The notes under the pieces were generated by a model. That model was not told where the DNA came from, did no database searches, and saw nothing but the letters and a program-made list of their open reading frames with translations. DNA of 17,692 nt from Euperipatoides rowelli (taxonomy: Eukaryota > Onychophora > Udeonychophora > Euonychophora > Peripatopsidae), in assembly GCA_003024985.2 (NCBI GenBank), contig PXIH01S0002568.1; one strand, given 5' to 3'. This document shows positions 1 to 8,216 of the stretch, piece after piece. A program made the translations under genes and the position numbers. The first letter of the stretch is position 1. Each line of letters begins with the position of its first letter.

Positions 1-85
1 AATTAACAAGTACAAGTGAAATAAAGCCAATCTAACACACCTAGAAACTGAATTTTAAATCAATTTTTTGAAGAAAAAAAAATAG

Positions 86-210
86 ACTACCTTTACTTTT
101 ACTTCAAAAGTAACAATATGATGAAGTAATTTTTTACTTTTACTTAAGTAAAGAAATTATGAAAGTACTTTTACTTAAGTAGGCCATTTTCAATTTACTT
201 TTACTTAAGC
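86..210. repeat. Short interspersed array of ACTTTTACTTAAGTA motifs
   Basis: Four copies of the core ACTTTTACTT occur at 95-104, 136-145, 167-176 and 197-206. The last three continue into the palindrome ACTTAAGT or ACTTAAGC, and the spacing is about 41, 31 and 30 bp. Motifs of this type (AAGTAAAAGT) are common near the ends of hAT DNA transposons in animals, so this may be a subterminal array of a broken element that runs off the left edge. That assignment is inference; no terminal inverted repeat is visible in the window. Confidence 0.5.
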
Positions 211-221
211 ACTTGCAACAA

Positions 222-1765
222 ATACTTTGAACAACACGGGTAATTTGTAGGCAATACTGCATAGTGTGATTCTCCTGTAGTCTAAGGTTTTAGGGTTGGG
301 GATTTTTGGAATTGGAACTTGTATAGTGGTCTCCATTGTTCTGGAATTTCATTCTCGATCCAGGCTCTGAATCTGATTAAGATCTCCACTATGTCTTGTT
401 TTATTTCATTTGGTGCTACTTTCAGCATTTCTGCGCTTATTGTTTAGGCCTGGGACTGAGTTTGGTTTCCATGCATTTACCCTGTTCACGATCTCTTCCT
501 CTGTAGCTGGGCTTGTTAATGACCAGTGGTCTTTTTCCTTTATTGGTTCTGTCTCCCTCTATTCCAAGACAATTCTTCCTGCTATTTTGACATACGTGAT
601 GAAAGTTTGTTTCTTTTTATTTCGTTAAATCTTTTTCAGGAATTTATATGTCTAGTGTAGTCTTTGTGAGGGATGAAGCTTTGCAATATTTTGAAAATGT
701 TCTTCATATTTCCGGTCCTCATGCTCCTTGTAGGCTTTTTTTTTAATTCTTCTTGCCACCTTCAGTCTTATTTTGTTCTCTGGATCTTCTGACATTCTGT
801 AGTAGGTGTATTGTGCTTTTAGCATTGTGGCTGTTGCTTTCCTACGCCCTGGTGATTTTGAGGGATGGTTTATTGAGGGTTGCAGCCACTGCTTGTTGTG
901 TGTAAGACCACCTGTTCCCATGATCTAGGTTTATTTGTCTCCGTTTCTTTTTAATCTTGGTTTCTGAGGGCTTTGGCATGCATCTGGAAGTTAAGTCTCT
1001 CACTTGGTATTTTTATTCTTTCAATGTTCCAAATTTTACGGTTTAGGGGATTTCTTTGTTCTTGTATGTCCTCTGCGGTCTCGTGCCATTGTATTTCTGC
1101 TTTTGTAAGTTTGTGGTCTGTTGATAACTCTTTTATTAATTTAACACTTAAGTCTTACAGTCACATGTTTTTGTCCGCCTTCCTATTTAGTATGTGGTCT
1201 AACTGGATTCCACCTTTCCGTTAGTCCAATTGGTTAAGGTAGTTTTTGACTTGCTTTTGGTTGTTTCAATGTTTAGTTCAAATAAATGTGCTAGAAGTTT
1301 TAGCTGCCATCCATTTTCGTTACATTTTGGATGTTTGAGAGTTGTTCCTATGTACTATTTGTCCTCTTCATTTAAATCCTGGTACCTTATGTGTGCGTTA
1401 AAATCTCTTGCAATAATTAATGATGATGTGTTTGGGAATGCCACCTCTTGCCTATTATTTTTTTTTAACTGAAGCCAGGTCTCCTTGTACCGGATATCCA
1501 TTGAGCTTGGAACGTGAGTGGAAATTACTGTACACTTCTTGCTTTCTATTTGTAGGTATGCCATGCATAAGCTATCACTGATTTGGGATGAATTTATTTA
1601 TACTGATGTTGCTCTGCCTTTTGATGAGTATTGCAGTTCCTCGATATTGGGCCTCAATATTTTGGGCTCCGCTAAGATGCCAACTATAGTTGTTTGTATA
1701 TGAGCAGCCAATTGCCAGATGAAATTCTTGTATACATGCTATGCTGATCTTTAGGTCTGTTCATA
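222..1765 (-). pseudogene. LINE A: decayed non-LTR retrotransposon (endonuclease plus N-terminal reverse transcriptase)
   Basis: Read on the - strand this is a relic of the second ORF of a non-LTR retrotransposon, which nicks the target with an AP-like endonuclease and reverse transcribes from it. In order: an endonuclease start reading IACIQEFHL near 1740-1715, a YRGTAILIK segment near 1650-1620, then an open stretch (1564-1355) with VISTHVPSS and DFNAHI, the usual Y-x-P and GDFNA positions. A basic connector (921-652) is rich in K and R. The RT start follows at about 515-225, with ATEEEIVNRVNAWKPNSVPG (equivalent of K-A-P-G-P-D), EMLKVAPNEIKQDI, IPEQWRP and a final DYRRITLCSIAYKL (the RPISL motif). 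Several frameshifts and stops break it; G of GDFN is R. The 5' end is truncated at about 1765, and the RT is lost beyond block 2, so the 3' part and tail are missing. The clade is unresolved. Confidence 0.8.
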
Positions 1766-2755
1766 AAATAACTTAGAAATTTTGAAATTATAGGTAGAAC
1801 TATTTTTAATGCCATCCATTCCCACTGCAGAATCATCAGATAGATCATTAATCAGATCAATGCTTCTTGTTCTTTTATCTGAGNAAAATTCATTGCTTCT
1901 TCGGGTACAGATCATTCATCTAGATCAACATTAAAATGTCTATAATTATTATTGTTAAATGGAGTTTTTAATCCTAGATCCCACCATGGTAAAATGATCA
2001 TTAAATTCTTCACGATATTAAGTTTTTTTTTAAATTATCAGCTTTAAATTGCCTGTAAGTTTTTTCATTTATGATTCACCAAATATCACTTATTTTATAT
2101 TTATAATAATCGTGTTACAAGTTTTTTATTTTAAAATTCATTTCTAAGCCTTCTATATTTACACCCTAGAGAATGATGACCATAAGTCAAAGCATTTTTC
2201 TTTGTAAGGTTTTTAATCCCAATTGTGCTTTTGTCTCTTTGTCAACCCAGTGTGCTATTTTTTTTTTACTGACCTAAGTCAACGGAGCATTTTTGGCCAG
2301 TACATTTAATCAACATCTATAAAACAAATCGACTTGGTCCTCAAGACTATCAAATAGCATGTAGTATCATGCCATAAATTTTCTAGGATATAATCTTTTG
2401 TAATTTGATATTTTAGATTGCTTAATACCACAAACTTAACAAGGAGAAAAGATGGTCACTGTAACCTGTAAAGAATTTGAAAAATTGTCATTATTTACCA
2501 ATATGTGGTCTATAAGAACAGATGAGGTTTCAGTAATTCTTGTGGGTTTAACGACCAATTGGGTAAAAGAGAACAATGAGAAAATATTTAATTTTTTTGA
2601 CATTTGACTTCATAAATCACAATTAAAATCACCGTATAAATGGTTGATATAATAGTGGGCTGCATATTTTCTAATATATTTAAAATATCTGAGAAAAATT
2701 CCAATGAATTTGGTGGTCTATGAATTAGATCTGAATCCATGCTGGCTGGGATAAT
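1766..2755 (-). pseudogene. LINE B: decayed CR1/Jockey-like retrotransposon fragment (endonuclease C-terminus to RT start)
   Basis: Read on the - strand, a broken reading frame gives HRPPNSLEFF near 2725-2695 (the YRPPNS endonuclease motif), then FTQLVVKPTRITETSS and LIDHILVNN (about 2570-2490), typical of the C-terminal half of the endonuclease in the CR1/L2/Jockey group. A connector with NVLAKNAPLT and HWVDKETKAQ follows (2310-2215; usual form KHAPLK and PWIT). Next are FNDHFTMVGSRI (about 2010-1975, usual NxYFTxVG) and NDLSDDSAVGMDGI (1850-1810), the first RT block. Frameshifts and stops separate these pieces. The fragment stops where LINE A begins and, on the other side, at the 3' tail of LINE C, so it looks like an older copy into or beside which the other two landed. 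One N lies at 1884. Confidence 0.8.
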
Positions 2756-2786
2756 ACTGTATATTTATGACAAGCCAAATTTCAAT

Positions 2787-2792
2787 TTTATT
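2787..2792 (-). terminator. Polyadenylation signal at the LINE C 3' end
   Basis: The complement reads AATAAA, followed within about 15 bases by the switch to LINE B sequence. This fits the 3' end of LINE C, which finishes in an A-rich AATAAAATTGAAATT tail rather than a long poly(A). Confidence 0.5.
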
Positions 2793-4826
2793 ATCACCAG
2801 AATAGGTTTTACAACTTTTAACCTCAAAAAATTACAAAGAAATACAAAAGGATTATACAAATACAATGAATTACAATAAAGACTATACAAATTAAGAGAA
2901 AATTACATACAAATGAGTGTTTGTTGGAAAATGAAATTAAAATTAAGAAAGTTTGAAAAATAATTAAATATATTTAGTCTAAGTTATAACATAAAACTAT
3001 GATATGGACATCATTATAAAGTAATACGACATGAAAAGCATTAAACATAATTAATTTCTAGGAAAGAATGATCTGATCTTAAGAAGTCAAAATCATGTTT
3101 GAAAATGTACAAAGAATCTACATTTACTATTTGGTCAGAAAGTTGATTCCAGTCAACTATAGATCTATTCAAAATAGATTGTCTAGTTAAGTCTAAATCT
3201 TCTCTTCAGAACATGCATTTTATGTCCTCTAGTTTTGTTATAATTTCTTTGTGTAAATAGATTAGGAATATAATAATTTTGTTAAGTATTTGTTAATAAA
3301 AAATTAAGTCATTTCATTTGAGTGTTGTGAGGGAAGACACAGACCTAGAGTATTAAAATGTTTTTTTTTAAATACAAATGTTTTATACCTTCAACACTTT
3401 AAGCATATCTTCTTACTGATTTGCCAAGAGAGATAATGTCTTTTTTAAATGGAAGAGAGATGACCGAGGAACAAAAATAATAGTATGGTGAAATATGAGT
3501 TGTAAATTATGGAGAACATGTTGTTATTGATGCCTGAGAATTTGTTTTTTAACTATGGGAGAAATATGGCTAGAGTTTGAATCAATGACTATTACAAAAT
3601 CTTGATTAATTGAGTGCAGTTTAATGAGACATTATCAATTACGTAGTTAAAGTAAAAAAAATTTTATGACATAGAGATTAGTTTTGGAAATGTTGATCAA
3701 AGATTTAAGTAATCAATATCTTTTTGGAGCATTTGGCAGTCATGCAGTGATTTATCTCTTTAAAAATCTTGATATCCTATAGATGCAAACTTGGTAATAT
3801 TAGAAGTTATTCCAGCAAGAAATTTGCAAGGATATTAAATAAAATGGCAGAAAGGACTGCTCCTTGTGGGAACCCTCTATTTATGCACAAGGAATTGGAT
3901 CTGGTTTCATCAATTGAATGATAATGGATCTGTCTAGCAAAAAATTTCTAATCCATTTAATAAGGTAGCTATTAATTTTATAATTTATTATTTTATTTAA
4001 TAAGGTAATATGACAGACCTTGTTGAATACTGCAGAGATCAACAAAGATAATAGAAATTCCTTTGACTTTCAAAGCAATTGATCCAGTAATTGAAGGTAT
4101 TATGTTATTTATTTAAAACCAAATTAAAAACAAATAATGATGTTTGATTTTTCAGGTTTATTATTCGCTACCGTACTTTAGATATACAGTACAAGAGGTT
4201 GATGTGATTAGATAATAAGAGTCTATTGACATTCTTTCACTTTTTTTGTAAAGAAGGATAACCCTTGATATTTTCCAATCATCTAAAATAAAGGAGTTGG
4301 ATAAGGAAAGGAGTGGTTTAATACAATCTATAAGAAATTAGTAAATAAGTTATGGCAGTTTTTAATTTGATTCATCAATAACCATTGCATTTGATGAGTT
4401 GAGAGTTTTGATTACTGAAGAGATATGAGAATGAGATTGTGGTATGTTCGTCATTAGGGGTAATGTCTAGATGTGAGGATAGGAAACTATTGTTAAAGCG
4501 AGTAAAGTAATTGCCAAATAAGTTTAAAATTTCCGGAAGGTTTTCAGATATTTTATCATCTTTGTTGATTTTTGATATTTTTTTAAGTCTAGATTTATTG
4601 TTTTTGATATATGAAAATATTTTTTGTTTGTCATGCGAGGTATGTAAATTTGTCTACTACTCTTTATTTTGTTAGTGACAGTGTTTCTAACATTCTTAGA
4701 AGTAATATAATCGGTTACCGTTAATAAGGATTTTTTGTAAATACTAAAATATATATTTTTTTATTTTAATAAGCTAATGACATCTTTGTTAATCCATTTA
4801 TAAGTATCCTTGTTATTAGGATTAGA

Positions 4827-5048
4827 CAGTGTTGGAATGGCCCTGCCGGCTGGNACAAAATACATAAGAAACTATATAGTTATGACCAGAATGATAGGAT
4901 GGGGAACCCATAGGCTCGGTAAAGTGGAGCCTACAACTAAAAAAAAAAAAAAAGCTTATCAAATTTAAAAAAGGCTGGCTACTGCTCTGGGGTCAAGGGC
5001 CCTTGACCATTCTCAGCTGCGGGCCCAAAGGGCAGCCAGCCGACACTG
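4827..5048. mobile_element. 222-bp hAT-type MITE with perfect 8-bp target duplication
   Basis: The left end is CAGTGTTGG (4827-4835); the complement of the right end is CAGTGTCGG (5040-5048), 8 of 9 identical, with further imperfect similarity inward. The element is flanked on both sides by GGATTAGA (4819-4826 and 5049-5056), an exact 8-bp duplication as made by hAT transposases. It carries no reading frame for a transposase and so must have been moved in trans. Its interior is GC-rich against the AT-rich surroundings and includes a perfect 18-bp palindrome at 4991-5008. One N lies at 4854. It sits inside LINE C and is younger than it. Confidence 0.9.
4991..5008. repeat. Perfect 18-bp palindrome inside the MITE
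   Basis: GGTCAAGGGCCCTTGACC is its own complement. It lies 40 bp from the right end of the 222-bp MITE and could be a subterminal transposase-binding site or simply a foldback; function is not known. Confidence 0.85.
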
Positions 5049-5110
5049 GGATTAGATGTGTAAGCAATTTTTTTACCCTTCGAGTTAAAATAGAAACCTG
5101 TTGGGGTGTA

Positions 5111-6094
5111 GCTAAGATTACACATGTCCAGAATATAGGCCTACAATATATGTTGATGCCTAAATTAAATTCATCCTTTAATACTTTATTAACACCACCA
5201 ATTACATAATTATTTTCATAACCCTTTTTGAAAATTTTTGATTTGCCAAAATGATATAGGGTTTTATTGTTTTGGTTTTAATGGTACCAGGTATGTAAAG
5301 TAACAAAGGTTTTTATAATTAATGTAATAATTTCGCATTACATAATAAATATCCCCATCACTCAAACTACATAATAGTCTAATTGGGAGATAATGTCTAG
5401 AATAGAGGCATTGTGATAAATGGAATAAATATAAAATTTATTACCCAAATGAACTTTAGAATGTCATTGATATGTTACCCCCATGAGAATCAGATAGAAG
5501 TTAATGCTGGCTTATTAAAATAAGCCTATTTAATGGGTGTTATTAATAGGCTTATTTTAAAATTTATAACTCATAGAATTATTATAATTTTAATGAATGA
5601 TTATAAAAAATTCCAAGATCAAAAATATTTTTTCAAAATATAGCCTAGTCATAACTTATTGGATTATAATAAAATAAATAATATAAATTGTAAAATCAAT
5701 ATTAATTTAGAAAACATAGACCAAAAAAATAAAAAAAATCTAAATCATATGAATAACAAGTTAGAGAAATAAATCGATATTTTGGTATAGTATTTACAAT
5801 CTTAAGTAAAAAAAAAAATTCATATATTGTAAGACAAATACAGTATGTCGATTTTAAATTAAAAATACCAGTACGATAATTAATTCGAGTAATCCTTAGG
5901 TTGATGTTATTTTGGCTTATAGTTAGGCCTAATTTAGAATGAATTCTAACTAATGGAAACGAGGTTGTGATTATAAATAAATACTAACTAAAGCCTAAGA
6001 TAGTTGACGATACAATTCTAGTCCATCATTTAAAATTTAAACACCAATACTTTATGCTAATAAGATAAAAACTTTTTAAGCATAGGAATTTCCC
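5111..6094. other. AT-rich upstream intergenic region
   Basis: No reading frame here matches a protein I recognise on either strand. The first 200 bp may still be LINE C leader, but no motif confirms it. The stretch holds the palindromes TAGGCCTA at 5136-5143 and 5924-5931 and a strong inverted repeat at 5515-5560. The short frame at 5003-5209 overlaps the MITE end and is not a gene. Confidence 0.6.
5515..5560. repeat. Inverted repeat, 16-bp perfect arms, 14-nt loop
   Basis: The left arm TTAAAATAAGCCTATT (5515-5530) is the exact complement of AATAGGCTTATTTTAA (5545-5560). It lies about 780 bp upstream of the WDR26 ATG. It may be a small foldback element or a cruciform; no target duplication was seen. 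Confidence 0.9.
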
Positions 6095-6110
6095 ATGAGT
6101 CGAGGGGGTA

Positions 6111-6118
6111 TGACGTCA
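6111..6118 (+). promoter_or_regulatory. Full CRE (CREB/ATF) site
   Basis: TGACGTCA is the complete palindromic cAMP response element. It lies 224 bp before the WDR26 ATG, at the expected place for a proximal promoter site. An AP-1-like TGAGTCG lies 14 bp upstream (6096-6102). Binding is inferred from the motif only. Confidence 0.6.
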
Positions 6119-6194
6119 CCAAACAAAATAAAGAAAGTCTGCATCAGTGCATAGAGTAAAGCAAGCTGAGTAACTTAATTTTTTCCTCACCCTT

Positions 6195-6233
6195 ATGCCT
6201 GCCCGTTTAAAATCGTGGTTTAGTATTCGTTAG
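6195..6233 (+). CDS. Upstream ORF in the WDR26 leader (12 codons)
   Basis: ATG at 6195 opens a 12-codon frame closed by TAG at 6231-6233. It is in the same frame as the WDR26 ATG at 6342, so its stop is what separates the two. The start context is weak (C at -3, C at +4), which would let most scanning ribosomes pass. Its last codons and stop lie in the 6214-6247 hairpin, the stop within the loop. Whether it is transcribed depends on where the mRNA starts. It is more likely a regulatory uORF than a source of a functional peptide. Confidence 0.4.
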   Translation: MPARLKSWFSIR

Positions 6234-6247
6234 AAATACAAACCACG
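6214..6247 (+). promoter_or_regulatory. Hairpin in the WDR26 leader
   Basis: CGTGGTTT (6214-6221) pairs exactly with AAACCACG (6240-6247), and GTATT (6223-6227) with AATAC (6235-6239). One A (6222) is bulged and the loop has 7 nt. The stem of 13 pairs stands 16 nt before an in-frame CTG (6264). As DNA, each arm also matches the RUNX-type consensus YGYGGTY, giving an inverted pair; which level matters, if either, is unknown. Confidence 0.6.
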
Positions 6248-6263
6248 GAATTTCTTTGCAAGC

Positions 6264-6341
6264 CTGGCCTCGAGTTCGGACTCGGAAGACGGTGGAGTGT
6301 CTCCGCCACCGCGGAAAAAACAACGTCTCTCTGCAGTTAAC
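6264..6341 (+). CDS. Possible CUG-initiated N-terminal extension of WDR26 (26 codons)
   Basis: The frame of the WDR26 ATG is open upstream to TAG 6231-6233 but holds no ATG. It does hold a CTG at 6264 in strong context (A at -3, G at +4) and a weaker GTG at 6297. Read from the CTG it encodes 26 residues: a serine/acid-rich SSSDSEDGG part followed by the proline- and basic-rich PPPRKKQRLS, which looks like a nuclear localisation signal. The composition is unlike translated AT-rich non-coding DNA. It could instead be plain 5' UTR, or the end of an exon entered by splicing near 6234. Translation is inference. Confidence 0.4.
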
Positions 6342-6547
6342 ATGCAGTCAAATGGCTGTCCGCAACACAATGGAGACACATCACAACAAGCTTCGACGAG
6401 TTCCATGCAAAATGGTGAATGTCCATCGGCTGAAAATGGTGAAATCAACAGAGAAACGGAGAAAGAAACGACTCCAAAGCTTAAATCACGATGTGATCAG
6501 GACATTGTGCGGTTAATAGGCCAGCATTTGAAAGGTTTGGGTTTGAA
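6342..6547 (+). CDS. WDR26: WDR26 (GID7-type CTLH E3 ligase subunit), first coding exon
   Basis: The exon encodes residues 1-68 plus two bases of codon 69. It opens MQSNG, like the MQ-x-NG start of animal WDR26, with A at -3 of the ATG. Residues 1-50 are hydrophilic, with repeated N-G pairs, and likely disordered. Residues 54-68, DIVRLIGQHLKGLGL, match the start of the WDR26 LisH motif, and the split codon AA| completes its next asparagine if exon 2 begins with T or C. A GTAAGG donor follows directly (phase 2). In the family the LisH is followed by CTLH/CRA segments and a WD40 propeller; WDR26 builds the large ring-shaped CTLH ubiquitin ligase and recruits substrates, mainly in the nucleus. 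The rest of the gene, including the propeller, lies outside the window. Other LisH proteins fit the VIRLIGQHL core less well. Confidence 0.87.
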
Positions 6548-6553
6548 GTAAGG
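6548..6553 (+). other. Splice donor of WDR26 intron 1
   Basis: GTAAGG follows the AA of a split codon and interrupts the LisH motif at its conserved GLGL-N. Reading through gives K then a stop at 6549-6551, where the protein must continue, so a junction here is required if the gene is intact. Confidence 0.8.
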
Positions 6554-8216
6554 ATCGAATTGCATTCTATGCTGCCATTTTATGATTGGCCAATCCTGGG
6601 TCAGATCTCAGAGCAAAAGGGATTTTCTCAAAAGTTCTAGTGATCAGATGTTTTCAGAATTTATAATCAAGGATCATCAACAAGGTCTTAAATTATTGCA
6701 ATATTTTAAATTTTGATGTGGAATTTAGAATGCAATCATTCAGAATTTTTCTTTACGTCATGTTCAGTCATGGTTTCGACAAACATGGCTGGTTTGATCA
6801 ACTGAAAAGCTGTACATTTATTAATGCTTTTTCTTAAAATCGTGGGGGTTCTTCCTTTTGCACAATTTTAATTCCCTCATTTATATTTAAATATTAGAAT
6901 CCTTTTTCTTAGCTTTTTTAATAACAAGGTATGATGGCCAACAGTGCATGAGAAAAAAAAAGATGAGCTAGCTTCCGAATCAATTGGCTAGTTTATCATT
7001 TCATGCAATTGAAATAATATTTTGCTATCTTGAAACCCATTTTCCAAACTCATATCTACATGTAAAACCTGATGGTCCATTTCATGTAAATATTATTAGA
7101 AACCGACTAATAGTCGATCTTTCAAAGACGTTATACTGTTAATAAAGACAATTAAAGGCCTACGCCTAATCTACACTACTCGAGCGATTAATATTTGAAC
7201 TTGAGGTTATTCTCCCTACACTAAATTATCTAGTTATTACAGGTGAAATGTTTCTCAATCACTATCGATAATATAAAATATTAAAAAATAAAATCGTTAT
7301 AATAAAAAGTATTAAATATCTCATTTACATATTATGTAGGTCACTCTTTTGAGGCAAACGAAATCTAACATAAAAAGAGCAAAATATATTTTTCAAAGAT
7401 GTTTTAAAATTTAATATGATTCAGTCTATTTTATCCAATTTTATGGTGACAACCCCAGTTATATAGCTTTTTTTTTTTTTTTTTGTTTTTTATATACTGT
7501 AAATACAGTGTTTACAGTAAATCTATTGGTGGAGCCATAATAAATGGTCGGCCATTACTGTTTTTGCATGTATTTTTTAATTCAAACACTTAAAAATCTA
7601 TGAAAACATTTGTATATTTTTAATTCGGTAGATTATTAAAGTTTAAATTTACACCAATAATTATTGTTAATTTAATGTCTGAATGGACAAGCATGTTTAT
7701 TATGAAAAGGATAAAAAATATAGGATCATTACGAATTGTTTTAATCTCTGGAGATGCTTTGTTGTTGTTTTCTTCCTGTCGTTGTGTTGATTATTTCAGT
7801 AACTAACTTGATTATCAGAGTAATTAAAAAATCAAAAATTTTTATTAGATCATGAGTTTTAAGTATTAGAAAAATCTCGTAGCCTTTTTAATTTATTAAA
7901 TTCTTAACAATTATTTTTTTTTCAAATCTGGGATTTTCACTTGTATTTTATCAATCATTAAACATAACAGCAGGCTATTATTTAAATCTGATCTAAATTT
8001 TTAATACCCATCCCTTAATATTTAACTATAATCTTGAATAGATAGGGCACTATTAAGTGGAACCCATTGGCCTCTATTTACCCCAAAATTGTTACACAAA
8101 TTGCCCTTGAACTGTTTATACTGTACATTTGTATGTGTGTGTATGCAGTTATATATAGTATTTATATACAGTGTTTTTATATATTTCTTATACTGTATCT
8201 TGAGTGCATATACAAG
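6554..8216 (+). other. WDR26 intron 1, first segment
   Basis: AT-rich intronic DNA without a recognisable exon or transposon protein on either strand. A 17-base T run lies at 7470-7486, followed by tandem TACTGTA and TACAGTA motifs (7495-7519). A 13-bp palindrome CGACTAATAGTCG occurs near 7105. No sequence resembling the expected next exon (remainder of LisH, then CTLH) was found here or further on. Confidence 0.6.

Larger units (their letters stand above)
2770..5110 (-). pseudogene. LINE C: decayed CR1/Jockey-like retrotransposon with RT core, C-terminus and 3' UTR, split by a MITE
   Basis: The - strand shows, 5' to 3': a connector with YKWINKDVISLLK (about 4800-4750); NLFGNYFTRFNNSF (about 4525-4485); DDWKISRVILLYKK (4284-4243, usual WKxAxVxPxxKK); SAVFNKVCHITLLNKI (about 4035-3985, block with the usual F-D); WIRNFLLDRS (about 3965-3935); and GFPQGAVLSAILFNILANF (3875-3819), the diagnostic GxPQG block. 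The C-terminal domain is recognisable by TRGHKMHVLKRR (about 3235-3199) and DWNQL near 3155-3140. A roughly 280-bp 3' UTR ends just after AATAAA (complement of 2787-2792). The catalytic YADD block is not readable. Numerous frameshifts and stops make it a dead copy. The 4827-5048 element interrupts the connector; the reading frame runs on across it once its target duplication is allowed for. The 5' limit near 5110 is approximate. Confidence 0.85.
6095..6341 (+). promoter_or_regulatory. WDR26 promoter and 5' leader region
   Basis: The interval runs from the first GC-richer bases up to the ATG. It holds a full CRE palindrome (6111-6118), a pyrimidine stretch (6178-6193), a short upstream ORF (6195-6233), a hairpin (6214-6247) and the start of a CpG-rich patch (about a dozen CG pairs between 6246 and 6390, against few in the flanks). 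No TATA box is evident, as expected for a CpG-type housekeeping promoter. The transcription start cannot be fixed from sequence alone. A TTTAG or GTTAG acceptor at 6223 or 6233 after the pyrimidine stretch is possible, which would make part of this an intron. Confidence 0.55.

Noticed and set aside
410-1703. Several + strand frames of 60-83 codons
   Set aside because: They are hydrophobic complements of the - strand LINE A reading frames, which match endonuclease and RT motifs.
5003-5209. 68-codon + strand frame
   Set aside because: It begins inside the 222-bp MITE and crosses its target duplication; no known motif.
6230-6448. 72-codon - strand frame opposite exon 1
   Set aside because: It is the complement of the CpG-rich coding exon with no recognisable motif.
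6256-6516. 86-codon + strand frame overlapping exon 1 in another frame
   Set aside because: It starts at TTG and overlaps the WDR26 exon; the WDR26 frame matches a known family and ends at a donor, so this is a shadow.
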